DNA of 64,000 nucleotides from Massospora cicadina. Taxonomy: Eukaryota > Entomophthoromycota > Entomophthoromycetes > Entomophthorales > Entomophthoraceae. The stretch covers positions 1-64,000 of the forward strand of contig JAKSZP010009321.1 in NCBI GenBank assembly GCA_022478985.1, written 5' to 3'. Shown here in pieces: positions 48,717 to 61,365 of this stretch; position 1 is the stretch's first letter; each line of letters starts with the position of its first letter. Under the pieces are notes generated by a model. It ran no database searches. It was not told the origin of the DNA and was given only the letters and a program-made list of their open reading frames with translations. Made by a program: the position numbers and the translations under genes.

Positions 48717-48775
48717 CCAATGGGTTGAGATATTTTTTTTAGTACTAGATGGTCCCACCAATGGGTTGAGATATT
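48717..48775 (-). mobile_element. Ultra-short insertion 3 with 18-bp TSD
   Basis: CCAATGGGTTGAGATATT at 48,717-48,734 is repeated at 48,758-48,775. The duplication may extend leftwards through CCC with one base difference. Minus-strand content: ACCATCTAGTACTAAAAAA. Confidence 0.75.
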
Positions 48776-48779
48776 AATT

Positions 48780-51700
48780 ATCACTTTATCTAAGTATAAG
48801 GTTATCTTAGGGTGGAAGTGGAGCAACATACAGAGGCTGAAGTGGCTGATTGTGAGGCCCATCAAAATAATTTTAATGCAATATATCAGTTATGGGATGA
48901 TTTAAATAGCCATGTGGACCAGCTTCTGGAGATAATCCTGGACCATAATTGTTTAGTAAAAGATTTAGTTGGGATGTGAGTTCTTATTGATGCCGCCTTG
49001 ACACCATGATTTATAGACATAAATAGAGCACTGTGCTCTGAAACTAATTTGTATCAAATAATAATTTTTTTCATCTGAACCTGAAAAATCAGGGTCAGAA
49101 AGTACAATTGTTGGAAAGTGAGAACTTGAATTTGAAAGCAGATCTTCTTGCCAATAATAAAAAAATTGAGCACGTTGAAAACTTGTTACTGGCAGAACGC
49201 CAATGTCTCTCTACTATGATTATCAATTTAAAACTAAGATTCATAATGATCTTTGTAAGTGCCACCAGGGGGTCCCATTGACCACCTCTGAATATTTCTT
49301 AATGATTAAGAAATGATTCTAATGGAACCCAAAGGGAAAGGCAAGGTGGTGCTGGTTATGCGGAATGTTCCCATCTTTCTTTCTTCTGTTCTTAGACCTA
49401 GAGAGTATGGTCCCATGAATAATTTGATAACTTCTCCAGAGGAACATACTAACTCTATTATCTGCAAGGCCCTTATACCATGGGATTCAGCGTACAGCCA
49501 CTACTCAAGTTTGTGCTTTCACTGCATCCACCAAGGGCCATTCTGGCAGCTCCTGGGTAGGTTATTCTTTCTTTTCATTTTTGTTTACCTGAAAATTACA
49601 TAGGAGCAACGCAGGCCCTTGTCCCTGCAATTATGGACCTCAACTGTATGTCAACCCTATTAAATTACCAAAATCTGATAAACAGGCAAATGTGCAAAAA
49701 TTAATAGTCTCTTTGAAATTAGTATGACTGGAGCGCCTGAGAATGCTGTTAGCAATGTTAAAAAATTTCTTAAACTCCAAAATCTGGGAGTTAATTAAGT
49801 CTTTACTACAAAAAATTGCCATAAAATACCTCAACACCAAGTATCTTCTGATCAAAGAGTTCAGTGGAGCCAAGTGAATGACCACTCAAAAATAATTTTT
49901 TTAACATCTGTTTTGTAAAGTATGAGGAAGTTAAAGGCTTCACTGAGCAGTTTTATTTTGAGGCTTAGGCACTATCTGAGGCTAGCATTATAAATTGACT
50001 TGGTGCTCAGATTGTTATCTGTCATGCTTGTGAACTCTATAAAGGGTGTACAGAGTTAAGATTCCTATTTTAAATGAGGTGAACAATATCACTCATATGA
50101 AAAATTATCTCTAATTATGAATTAATACTTTTGAGGCACCTAACAAAACTTTTATAGAGCCTTATAACCATGGCTTTGAGTCCCCTCTCCAAAGAAAACT
50201 CACTTTTGCCATATAGCCCTCATGTGGGGTGACATAATAATAGTAGATTACTTGTACTATTGTAAATACATAGGGCACTATGCTAATAATTGCCCTAAAT
50301 GAAGTTCTAAGCCATCCATTCATTCTGTGAACCCTGCAGATGATGGAGATTTGGGAAAAGATGGGATGGAGTATAATTAGGATTTTATACCTCTGCCTTC
50401 TTCAATAAAACCCAAGTAAGAACAAATCTCTAAATCACTTCTGTGAGTTGAAAGGGTGACGACGACAATCCACCTTCAGAGTTCAGGTGATGACAAGTAA
50501 TAGTGTAGCAGTGGCTAACATCTCACATGAACAACAGGACACTGAAGTTTCAGAAGTGTAATATTGAAGCCATATGTTCAACAGTTAGAACCCCTTGAGC
50601 TTCCAGTCCTTTCTAGTGAGGCTCCAGTTGACTGGGGTCCAAAGGGCTGTACCTGTTGAAGCATTATGAAGATCTAGCCCTCAGTTATCTTTCAAACTTC
50701 AGATTTAGGTCAAGTGGAAAACTTGGATGTCCTCACAATAAATCCTACTGATGTTTATTTTTCTGAGTGTACATATATTTATATTAATGTAAACAAGCTC
50801 AAAGTTTGAGCTACCATAGACAGTGGGGCACCTATTAATATTGTGTCCACTTGACTGATGAAAAAACTGGGGATTGCTCTGGAGATAGATTACTGGAAAA
50901 TATATGGTACCGCTGTTCCTCAGACCACAATCTCTGAAGGAGTGTAAAGCGCATTACCACTGCATTTAAGATCTTTAGTAATCTCTGCTCCTTCTATCGT
51001 TTTTCTTAATCATAATTACTACTTTATGTTTGAGATCTTGTTTATGTTGAAGTATGGCATAAGGCAATTTTGAGGACAATACGCTGGAGTTACTATGTAA
51101 ACTCTTCTGTTTTTTATAGCTGAAAGGATGAGGCCCCAATTGATTAAAAACAAGGGTTTGTTAACCTCATATTTTAAATTATGGTATGGTATCAATTGAT
51201 TACCAGTGGCTACATACCCGTAACTGTTGGTTACCAAGTCATATTATAGAATCCAAGGGTATCACCTTACAAGATAATTAGAACTTTCCATTTTGCCAGT
51301 TCATCAAGTAATTTTAGGGACCAGAATCACTTCAAGTGTCCCTCAAGGATTATATGGTGAGATAGTGACCTCATTTGGCCATACACCTTGAAACCTGTCA
51401 ATGTGCCTGGGCTTATCCTTCTAGAACAAGGCGGAATTAAGGTGCTGTTAGCCAAAAGTCGTTGGGCTACTGTTTTTAGCTTGATGGCGCTGTGCCCAAG
51501 AAGCCTAACAATCAATACATGAAGTCAACTAAGTCGCACAACAAGTATATTTTTTAATAAAAGGGTGCAAGTCACCGCTTAGGCACCATCAGCTAGAGTA
51601 TCTGTCCTATGTTAGTAAGGTGAAATGGACTTATTAAAGTCAAGTACCAAAATGAAATATAGAAATAACGATGTAACTTTATTATAGTATAGATTAGGGA

Positions 51701-54700
51701 TTTTATATGTCATATTCAACAATATAAACTTCAAAAGGAAAAGGATCAATAAAATTATTAAAAAATTTGGAAGGGAGGCTATTAGTCAGGCGATGCATTT
51801 TGGATGGTGTAATGCTTTAAATCATATTTATGATAAAATTATAAATGGTGAGGTGAACACCCAAGTTAGATAAACTGAGGGTCACTAAGTTGATCATTTG
51901 AAAGCTTCTTGACTCATACCCTTTTTTCAAGTTCATATTAATTTGCTGCCTCTAGTGCTACTTTAAGTAGTTGTCACCTAACCTTCTGATGATCTATCAT
52001 TTCAATTAGGCAGGAATTCATCTCAGGGTATTTTAGGCTCATTTTGGTCCATATGAACTTTCCTAGAGTGATTTGAGCTGTGCCAACTACCAATTTCTCC
52101 GGGTAATTAATCAAGGTAATCCCTTTAACCCCTTATTGTATCTAGTTGTTGAATTGGTTGAAGAGTTGAATGGTTAATATTATTCCCATAATAACCAATA
52201 TCAGGATGTCTGACATCTGCATCCTTATTCTGTGAAAATTAAGCAACACCAGATGTCACTTTTTTGTATCTACCTGTTGAAGAGGTATCAAGTATCCATA
52301 TTTTTTTAATCTGGATGAACTTGGGCTTGAGGGCAATAAGTGCCAATTAGTATGTTCTCTAGTAATTAATGAATGTCTCTATGGGTTAACAGAGGATGAA
52401 AAGTTCATGCACTGTCTTTATTTGATAAGAATAGTACTATTTTTGCAAAAGATGACTACAATTTGGGTTGTGTACATGAGATGTTACACAAAAGTGATAC
52501 CATAAATCATCTCGCCAATTTAATTACATTCTAGCTGGCGCTCATAAATGGCAGATGAAGTAGCTAATCATGAAATCAATAAACTTGTGCAGCAGGGGAT
52601 ATTAGTGCCCTCCAAGGGTTCTTGGGCCTCTCATGTGTTTTTTTTAGTACTAGATGGTTGGGCCTCTCATGTGTTGGTTATCAAAATAAGGATGGATCCA
52701 ACAGAGTTTTAATAGATTAATAAAAGCTCAAAAATATTTAAAAAATACTTATTTTCTACCTTGCATCAATGACGCGCTAGACCACTTGGGTGATGCACAA
52801 TATATCTCCCTATGGTAAATCTCTGGATATTGACAGATTGAGTTTCTGAAGGAGGAACTGGTGAAGTGTGTGGTGATTACTGCCCAGGGTCTATACCAGC
52901 TCACTAGGATGTCACAAGGGCTGTTTTATGCCCTAGCGACATTTCAGCATGCTATGGATAACATACTAAGGGATTCAAAAATCTCCTGAATAATAGTGTA
53001 TTTTTGACAACATGATTTTTTCTCAGAACGTTTATTGAGCATCTGCAGCATTTAGAGGAAGTTTTCCACCGGTTGGACAAGGTTGATCTGAAAATCAAAC
53101 CCTGCGAGTTTAATTTATTTTATGAGCAAAGTGAGTATCTGGGGTTTGTCATTGACAAACAAACCTTATAGCCTCAACCTCAGCTGGTTGATGCTAATGA
53201 AATAATTTCAAGACCCAGTAGCAAGTGCAATAGTCAGATATTCCTGAGAATGGTTGTCTATTATTGCCAGCTTAGAAAAATTTTAGCAAAATAGGTGAGC
53301 CACTATTATATCTTATTAAGACTAGGGTACCATTTTAATGAAAGGAGAATTGCCAGATGGCTTTGCCCAATTAAGGCTATTCCTCACTAAAGCGCCTAAT
53401 TGATGGTCCAAACTTTGAGAAACTGCTCATTATTCAGACAGACGCCCTGCTCACCGCCGTAGTGGCAGTGCTGTCCCAACTTGATTCTGGTGGGGTAGAC
53501 TATCCTGTGGCTTACTGCAGTTGTACATTAGATAAGCGTGAATGGAACTACATAATCATTGAAAAAGATTGTCTAGACATCATTTATGCTTTTAAACCAC
53601 CTTGAGTTTACATCTATGGAGTACATCTTACTGTTGTAACCCACCATTCCTCTTTGCACTGGTTATAAAAACTTAAAGAGCCCAGAATATGGGTGGCCTG
53701 CTGAGCTTTTCAATTCGAGCTTACAACTTCAAAATTCAGCACTGGAACAGCATTAAGCATTAAAATGCAGATGGACTGTCCTGGTTGTCTACTGTAGCCT
53801 TACTGGCTGATAATACTGATAGATTATTTGAAAAATGTCAAATCAGCAATATGATAATGGCCCTGAAGAGGTTCAAGTAAGTTGGAAAAGTGAGAAAGTA
53901 TACTTTTATCAAGAAAGGGAAACTTTATAAAATTTATTGATAGACAATCCACCATGTTTCATCAGCCCACTGAATGTACTGACTTGTTTATTGCGGCCCA
54001 GGAGACAATGGGTACAATCAATTAAGAAAATTCTAGAGCAATTATTGTCTTAGTATTATTGTGATTCTATGACATTTATTATTCATGAGACTCTTAGCTG
54101 CTGCCAAGAATTCCAATCTGAAGCGCTATCAAAAGTCCACTTCTTACAAATCATTAAAATCTAATTTTGCATGGCACATCATCTCTATTGACGTTGTGGG
54201 CCTTTGATCAATACTTCTGGTCAGTTTAGGTATCTAATTGTAGATAATGATTACCTCACCAAGCGGGTGAAGGCAAAAGCAGTCAGAGATTTAGGAGCCA
54301 TGACCACCATCAAGTTTATATTGGGAAATATTATTTATCAGCGTGGATTCCCCCATTTTTAATGATGGACAATGGAACTAATCCACTTACCAAATTATTG
54401 CCAAGCTTAATGTTTTAATGAGTATAAGTGAGGTATCATCTATGCCCTACTCATGAAACCAACAGCATTAACAAGCAAGTAAATTGTACTCTTGTAAGAT
54501 TCTACAAAGGTCTCACAGGAAAAGCATCCAGATGGAACCTATTCTGCCTTCCGCCTTATTCACATATAACATTGCATAGCACTCAGTCACAGGGCACTAT
54601 CCATTTGCCTTACTTCAAGGAAACAGCTTGTGCTGCCACCACTTTTGTATTCATGTGTTGCAGATGAGAGTATGAGCCCTAGAAGATACATTGATAAGAA

Positions 54701-54900
54701 ACACTTGAACCTTAATCCAACTACAAGGCTCTTCTTACTCCAAAGAGTTAACTCAAAAAGTTAATACTAGATCACAGATAATGAGAGCTATCAGACCTTA
54801 CCTACTTTTGGCATAGGAAATTGGTCTGATAATATGACAATCATGGCTTTTAAGGGCTAGCAAGTTATAAAACATTTGGAAATGGCCCTTAGAAATCATA
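48780..54900 (+). pseudogene. Gypsy B gag-pol (heavily decayed)
   Basis: Gag coiled-coil-like part near 48,820-49,200 (charged, Glu/Leu-rich). A damaged CCHC knuckle near 50,250-50,300 reads YYCKYIGHYANNC, lacking the first cysteine. Protease DSGAPINIVST at 50,819-50,850. Reverse transcriptase about 52,540-53,300, with TAQGLYQL near 52,880 and YFDN near 53,000 in place of YLDD. RNase H about 53,400-53,800, integrase about 53,930-54,660. It aligns with gypsy A along pol but carries many more stops and shifts. Confidence 0.75.
52622..52675 (-). mobile_element. Ultra-short insertion 4 with 18-bp TSD, in gypsy B RT
   Basis: TTGGGCCTCTCATGTGTT at 52,622-52,639 is repeated at 52,658-52,675. The 18 bases between read CCATCTAGTACTAAAAAA on the minus strand. 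Gypsy A has uninterrupted RT sequence at the equivalent place (SSPWASLILIVKKDG), so the pre-insertion state is known: one copy of the target was duplicated and the 18-mer added. Confidence 0.85.
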
Positions 54901-55850
54901 GAGAAGACTTCAACGGATGCCTAAACTCTAAAGGATCCCATTAAGGGTTACCTTATCAATTGTGTGCATGCTTAGCTCCTTAAAATGTCCTATCCATACT
55001 CTGGCCTTTTGGCTCTGAGCTCTCAATAGCTCATCTGACTCCCGCTCATCTTTTTTACCTGATGTTTGGTCAATTTGGGGAGAAGTCTCATTTGGTTTGA
55101 CAACCATCAGCTTATGCAATATTTCTTCAATAATTTTTTTAACTAATATTAGAAAAATGGTGTGATCCATTATTATAATTGTTCATCTCGTGGCCCACAA
55201 CTTTAAAAAGTAGTTGCTATTGTTGTATAAATTACTTTTGGTGCTTTGGTTTCAGCGCATAGTGTTATAAATAATTATTATAGTGATTTGAATCCTTGAA
55301 CCCTACCGGCGCAATTTCTGCTACTATTAAGTTCACCTTTACTATTCACTTGTATCCTTCACGCCTGCTAAATTATTTGGCAGGAGAATTCATATTTTTA
55401 TGGTTATTTTCAAGAGTCTTAATTGCAGTTAGTTGATTGCAACTATAATGGAAATACCATAAGCTCTTGTGATTTACTTCCTTATCCTAAATAAGGTTAT
55501 TGCTCCTCTTGTTTACCACAATTGAGTTCAGCTTAGTAAACCTAAAATTCACCAATCAGAATGCCACTGGAAGGGGCATATCTTGGCGGGATTTCAATGG
55601 TAAGGAATTTTTTTCCTATGCTGTTAAAGACATCCTCAGCAAAGAAGAACCATCAGCGAATCAGAAGGCCTTTTTCAGTATTAAATGCTAGAATGTGCTT
55701 TACTAATTTATAAGTAAAGATCTCTCTTAATTGAAAGGTTTTCATTTGCAAGCTTTCCAAGGTCACTGTCTTCTAACAGTACCTTGTAGTTCAAATTATG
55801 AGTAAATTGTGCACCAAAATCTGACGCTCTAGCACCAATCTCACACCTGT

Positions 55851-56214
55851 ATATCAGTTAAACAATATTATTAGTTTTATTACAACTGAATTCTTAAAAA
55901 TAATATTTGTTTTAGCTAGGGTTGAATAAAAATTGTTTTTTGACATTGGAATAAAACATTGAATTTTATTGGAATTCTAAAAAATAAAAAATTCAAATAG
56001 ATTTAGATAGCTTATATGGTGGTATTGAAAATAAACTATAAGCCTATCAACTTTATATTTTTAGTTACAGAGTAAGTTATATGGATAATAATCCAGCACA
56101 ATATTGAGGTTTTAAATTTTTCAAAACAAATTACAGCTAAAAGTCTAATGTTAAGATGTGGCCTTATTTGATCAATAATATGCATTCTATACCATATATA
56201 GATTCAAATTTCGA
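55851..56214. other. AT-rich spacer between gypsy B and LINE L3
   Basis: No gene or repeat seen. Flanks the right TSD of gypsy B. Confidence 0.3.
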
Positions 56215-58705
56215 TTTTATTCATGGAAGGCTGACCATGGGACAGACACTTCTTATAAACACCAACTACAAAACAGCAAGAAAAAATGGGCACCCCAGAG
56301 GAGCTGAGGCTACCTCCTGTTGCGAGCAGGACTGCTAGTGGAAGGAAGAGGGGGAGTGATAGGGGATGCCTTGGCCAAAACTGCACATGAATGAAGGAAG
56401 GGGTCCAATGAGAGGAACCAAATAGGGAACCAGGTTGACACAAACTAGTGTTGGTGGGATGGCAGGTGGCCAAACAGCCAAGCTTGAAAGTGATCGTGAG
56501 GTGGGAGTGGAAATGATGCACAGCTTCATGGAGGGTTGGGGTAGTGCCAGAAATTGTGTCAAGAAAAACAGTGTGTATCATCTATAGCGCTATTGCAACA
56601 ATTAAGGCCAGAGCAATGGGTGAATAGGGAGGTCCTGGAAAAGGTGAAGATGTATCTAGACAGGCTGAAAGCCTGCTCACTCTTCTGGAAAAAGAGGTAT
56701 GAAACATCCCTCTAGATCGCCTGTGATGGTGGATAATCTTCCAAGAGATGGGCTAATGACTCATATTGACTGCACACAATGCATGAAGATTGAAAGGCAT
56801 AGTACTAAAAAAAAAGATTGAAAGGCATTGGACCGCTCAGCCATGCGTACATCTTTTTATCAGGCATCTCTACACATGGGCTCAAATCTGGGGTTGTGAA
56901 AGAGGATGGGGAGTATACTGCCAAATGTCCTCCAGGGTCTCCAAATTGTATGGGATGTCCAGCTTAGCAATTTTGTCCACACAGGAAATTTGGGAGGGAC
57001 ATTGGGGTACCAGGTTGTTCAAAATGGCTTGCCCAGGGACTTCTTGTTTAAAATGGGGAGTAAAGCGACCCCTCTGGGCAGTGTGTCAACTGATGCTGAT
57101 TCTCCACTCAGCGCTCCACATGGAGAGAAAAATACATTTGAAGTGGGGCGGCGTCCCATGCAGGCCCACAGCTGAGGGATGAGTGGCTCGATAGCTAAGA
57201 AAATACTAGGGGTGGATGGGGTTGTGGAGGCCAAGGGCGTGGGGAAAATTGGAGCAGGCCGCGCGTGATCAGTGTTGGGCTGGTATTATGGGGTTGGTGA
57301 CTGTAGCAATCCAGGTGCCAAGTATTTTGGTGGCATGGGCCTCAAAAGTGAGCAGGCCCATACCACCACTATGGTGAGGGCCAAACATGTCATCCAGGCG
57401 CACAGGGGGAGGGCGGCCTAACCAAAGCCACCCTTGTAGGAGGGCATACAAAGAATTGAGGAAAGAGGGAGAAAAGGCAATGGCGCTGACCACAAACCAG
57501 ACTTTGGGCAGGAGCATAGAGTCGGCAAGCAAACCAAGCCTGGGAGGGTAGTCTGGTGGGCTCTTAGGGAAGTGATGCACTTTGTGACATTGTCAAGGAT
57601 GTGATACTCCATTATAAATGAGGCGTACCCTCCTTCCTCCAGCCACACTCCCAAATAGCGCACTGGACCAACAGTGGGTCTTGGCACAAAGGGGGCACAA
57701 GTGGGGGTGGTATGGGATGGCCAGGGTCAAGCAAACCAGATAGCTAGCTGCTGGAGCAAGCCGACTTTGGGGTGCTGATGACCAGAGAGCTTGGTACCAG
57801 CCAAGGAGAATGACTTTGGTTTTGGAGGCATTGAGGGCGGCGTTACTAACCCTGGAGTAATCCTGGATAGTTGCCTCCAGCGCTTGTGCATCATGGTTGT
57901 CCAACACCCCAACCACACAGTCATCAACAAATGCCAGCATCCTAACAGGTGCTTGGCCTTGTACATGGACACCAGCAAGGCGGTCATTCACATTGCATAA
58001 CAATGTGCCAAGGCTGAAATTGTATAAGAGAGAACTTAAAGGGTCCCCTTGGAGGATACCCCTTTGAGGGTGAATCACCTCAGTAAGGAAACCAGGGCCA
58101 CGCACAGATATTGCGGCAGACTTCATGAACAGTATCACACAATTTTTGAACTGGTGGAGGAGGTAATAAGTGTAGGCAGGATTTTAGATAATTACAATTG
58201 ACCCTATCATTACTTTGTTAGTCTAAGAACACAAGCGCTTCAGTAGCCGTGGATTGGCAGACAAAGACTATGGTGTGAATGTTGTCCCATATTTCCCGCT
58301 TGAGGATGAAACCAAATTGCTCAGAGGAGATTACTTCAAAAGCAACTTCCACTAGGCGGTTGGCCATCATTTTGGTAAATAACCTAGTATTTATATTAGT
58401 AAGTGATATGGGGCGCCAATTTTCCAATTCCAGCTTATCCCCTAGCTTATAAAGCGTTATCACGTATGACTCCTGGCCCCCAGGAAGGAGGCACATTTCT
58501 AAAAGACAGTTGTTTATTGATGTAAGCATTAGTGAGGAGAAAAAAATAAAATATTTTTGTAGAACTCATATGGAATCCCATCTGGAACTGAACACTTCCT
58601 GTGCGGTGCACTGCAAAGGGCAAATCAGAGTTTGTCCCAAGTAATCAAATTCACTAACTAGGTCTTTCTCGTTGCAATCACTGTTGTAACTGATTCAATT
58701 CAAGA
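56215..58705 (-). mobile_element. LINE L3, 5'-truncated (Tad1-like)
   Basis: Minus strand. Reverse transcriptase pieces: PHRKC then PDGIPYEF near 58,565-58,610; LVFLD (motif A start) at 58,218, followed by a stop; motif C AFVDD at 57,920-57,934, intact; GGMGLLTFEAHA near 57,325-57,360. The 3' tail TGTCTGTCCCATGGTCAGCC, then ATGAATAAAAT, closely matches the SINE tails. The 5' end at about 58,705 is inside the region before RT domain 1, so endonuclease and ORF1 are missing. Ultra-short insertion 5 lies at 56,787-56,828. Confidence 0.8.
56787..56828 (+). mobile_element. Ultra-short insertion 5 with 14-bp TSD
   Basis: AGATTGAAAGGCAT at 56,787-56,800 is repeated at 56,815-56,828. Between them is AGTACTAAAAAAAA on the plus strand. 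It has the same 3' end as insertions 1-4 but a shorter 5' end and the opposite orientation. Confidence 0.7.
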
Positions 58706-60023
58706 GTAGTTAAGTTTGATAACCAACATGAGGTGTAGAGCATGCACCTGACATCAGGTAAAGGTTGGAAAGCGTAGTAAAGGGCACAGGGTTGGCGTTT
58801 GCACCATACAAAGTCCATAAATGCCCCAGTGACGCCTGAGGCCAAGATAAATCAAAGAAAGCAGTGGTGAATATTTCGCCAAAGATTTTACCCTGGCAAG
58901 CAAAATGCAATAGCATATCAAAACTATGCATTCCCAGCCCCTGTCATTAGCGGAGCATGGGGTTTGAGTTTTTCTGGATATTAATTTGATGGCACTTAGG
59001 GAAATGTTCTGCAGTGATGTGCCTACACTTCCAAGCTGCTGAATATGTTGCGCCGCACTCTATGACCCGCAGATGGTTGGATCTTGGGTTTTAATCTGCA
59101 CAAGCAGCAGATGAAGCTGCACAGGTGCTCATGGTGGTCAAACTCCCATATGGTCAATGGGTGGTCAAAACAAAGCGCAGCATTGGACTAAATACAACCA
59201 AACTATGTAACTTTTGAATTCCTCCCAGCAACAATGAAGCGTACAGTGCTTTAGCACCACCTCATAGTTGGGCTTAAAAGCTACGGGGAACTTCACTCCT
59301 TTAAAATGCAACGCCTCATGCTTATGCCAGAGCTGTGCATGGGCAAAGCAATTGAAGTGATTACCTCATCTGCAGTCATTGTGAAAGACTTAACCCAAAT
59401 AATCCACACAGCTGTTATCATAATTGATGGGAAGGAATCTCGCCCAATCCGCATTACAGTGGATAGCGCACCCTCTATCTTTCATAATGGAAAATCCCAG
59501 TTTCTGACCACCTATAATAAATGTTTCTTTGGCATACCAATAAGCAACCAAAGCAGCCTAACTGAGTAGAGGAGAGGTTTGGGGCACCAACAGCACCAAA
59601 AATTGCCTACTTCTAGTTGGTTAAGCATAGTCCTCTGAGTTGGTCTGACCTACCACACAAAAGCTCCTTGAAAACAAGCACCCAAAAAGACTAACAGGTA
59701 AGCGAGGTATGATAACCCCAAAACAACCTTTATTTTTATTCAGGAGATAAAAAGGGCCAGATGACCAGAGCTCATCTGGGGAGAAACTAACAATGCTCCC
59801 AGGAAGGGAATGCTAGGGGTAAAATTCTGTAGTGAACTTCAGAATTGGCAGGCGCGCCTTATAAAGGCTGCCATTTTTTGGCCTAACCTGAAACATTGAT
59901 TAGGCTCATACAAGCCTAATCTAAAACTTGGTGGAGGCACAACCCAGCGCCCAAAAAGATCAAGACAAAAGTATTTTTTAAAGCAATTGACCCATATTCA
60001 GAAAATCTAACTTGAGTCAATAT

Positions 60024-60052
60024 GTAACGATTGAGATGAACTCAATCGTTAC
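60024..60052. promoter_or_regulatory. Terminal hairpin of T2 LTR (left copy)
   Basis: GTAACGATTGAG, a 5-base loop, then CTCAATCGTTAC: a perfect 12-bp stem at the LTR edge. The right LTR copy at 61,337-61,365 has GTAACAATTGAG and CTCAATTGTTAC, also perfect. Confidence 0.7.
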
Positions 60053-61336
60053 ATTACCCCCCACTAGAGAAGGACCTCTCCCAGAAAAGGGGCCCCACAG
60101 CAGAAGGCCGCCACAACAAGGGCTTCCTGGGGTGGGTTACCTTGATCCCCAGAAAATTAGCCCAGATAAACTCTGGGTCCCTTGAGGGAAAAGACAAATG
60201 GTGAGGGCGAATCAGGACTGAGCTGCCAGAATTAGCCACCTGGCCCAAGGACACACGCCAAGCATGTGGCTGTGTTGCGCATCCCCTCCTGGACTCCTGT
60301 TGGTGATGGTCTTCCCATCCTGACCAGGAAGGCAGTTTCTCCAACAAAAGCGTGAGAGGGGCACCCAGTATGCAGTTCAGTGTGGCTGAATGGCCCCAGC
60401 CCGAGGATGCATGTCCTGCACTTGACTGTGTTGTGAACCCCCTCCCAGGATCCTGTTGGCGATGGTCTTCCCATCCCAACAAGGAAGGCACTTCCTTCAG
60501 CAGAAGCATGAGAGGGGTGTGCAGTTCAGCGCAGCTGGACGTCCATTCCCTTCTTGGCGGACCATTTGTTGGTGAGGGATCCCTGCTGGGACAGGTCCCC
60601 TTGGTGCCACCAAATCCCTGGTGAGCGGGAGGTTCCACTGGGATTTGCAACTGACGGTCACTTCAGGGACAGGGTTAGACATCAGTCACTGGCTCCCGCT
60701 GGTACAAGTTTCTTGACAAACGGGACCAAGTGACCACTGAGGTCAGCCAAACTGGGGATCAGAGGCACGCAGTGCACATTCAACTTTAGAATAATGTCAC
60801 ATATGGAAAACTCAGTTTCCAACCACCTATATTAAATGTTTCTTTGGCGCACTGACAAGCAACCAAAGCAGCCTAACCAAGTAGGGAGAGGTTTGGGGCA
60901 CTGACAGCGCCACAATTTCCTACTACTAGTTGGTTAAGCATAGTCCTCTGGGTTAGTCCGACACAACCACACAAAAGCTCCTTGAAACCAAACACCCAAA
61001 AAACTAACAGGTAAGCAAGGTATGCTAACCCTGAAACAACCTTTATTTTTATTCAGGATATAAAAAGGGACCGCTGACTAGAGCTCATCTGGGGAGCAAC
61101 TGACAATGCTCCCCAGGAATGGAATGCTAGAGGTAGAATTCTGAATTTAACTTTGGAATTGGAAGGCGCGCCTTATAAGTGCTTCCCTTTAGGGACTCAC
61201 CCAAATCATTAATTAGGCTTGTATAAGCCTAATTTACAACTCAGGCAAGACTTAACCCAGCTTACAAAACAAACAAGCCAAAAGTATTTTTAAAGTGATT
61301 TGACCCAGATTCAAAAATCTGAATCTGAGTCAATAT

Positions 61337-61365
61337 GTAACAATTGAGACGAACTCAATTGTTAC
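61337..61365. promoter_or_regulatory. Terminal hairpin of T2 LTR (right copy)
   Basis: Perfect 12-bp stem with paired differences from the left LTR copy (CG to CA on one arm, CG to TG on the other). Confidence 0.7.

Larger units (their letters stand above)
44411..55845 (+). mobile_element. Gypsy B: Ty3/gypsy retrotransposon with 760-bp LTRs, heavily invaded
   Basis: Left LTR 44,411-45,482 (about 762 bp after removing a SINE), right LTR 55,086-55,845 (760 bp). TSD CCTGC (44,406-44,410) and CCTGT (55,846-55,850). A purine tract GGGGAGAAG precedes the right LTR. The two LTRs differ at many positions, so gypsy B is older than gypsy A. The leader (45,483-48,780) holds an unplaced open frame, a gypsy A-family LTR, repeat G and ultra-short insertion 3. 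Ultra-short insertion 4 sits in the reverse transcriptase. Confidence 0.85.

Noticed and set aside
60054..60650. 198-codon minus frame inside T2
   Set aside because: It spans two tandem 145-bp units whose translations repeat (GWEDH), and T1 does not keep the same single frame; likely not coding.
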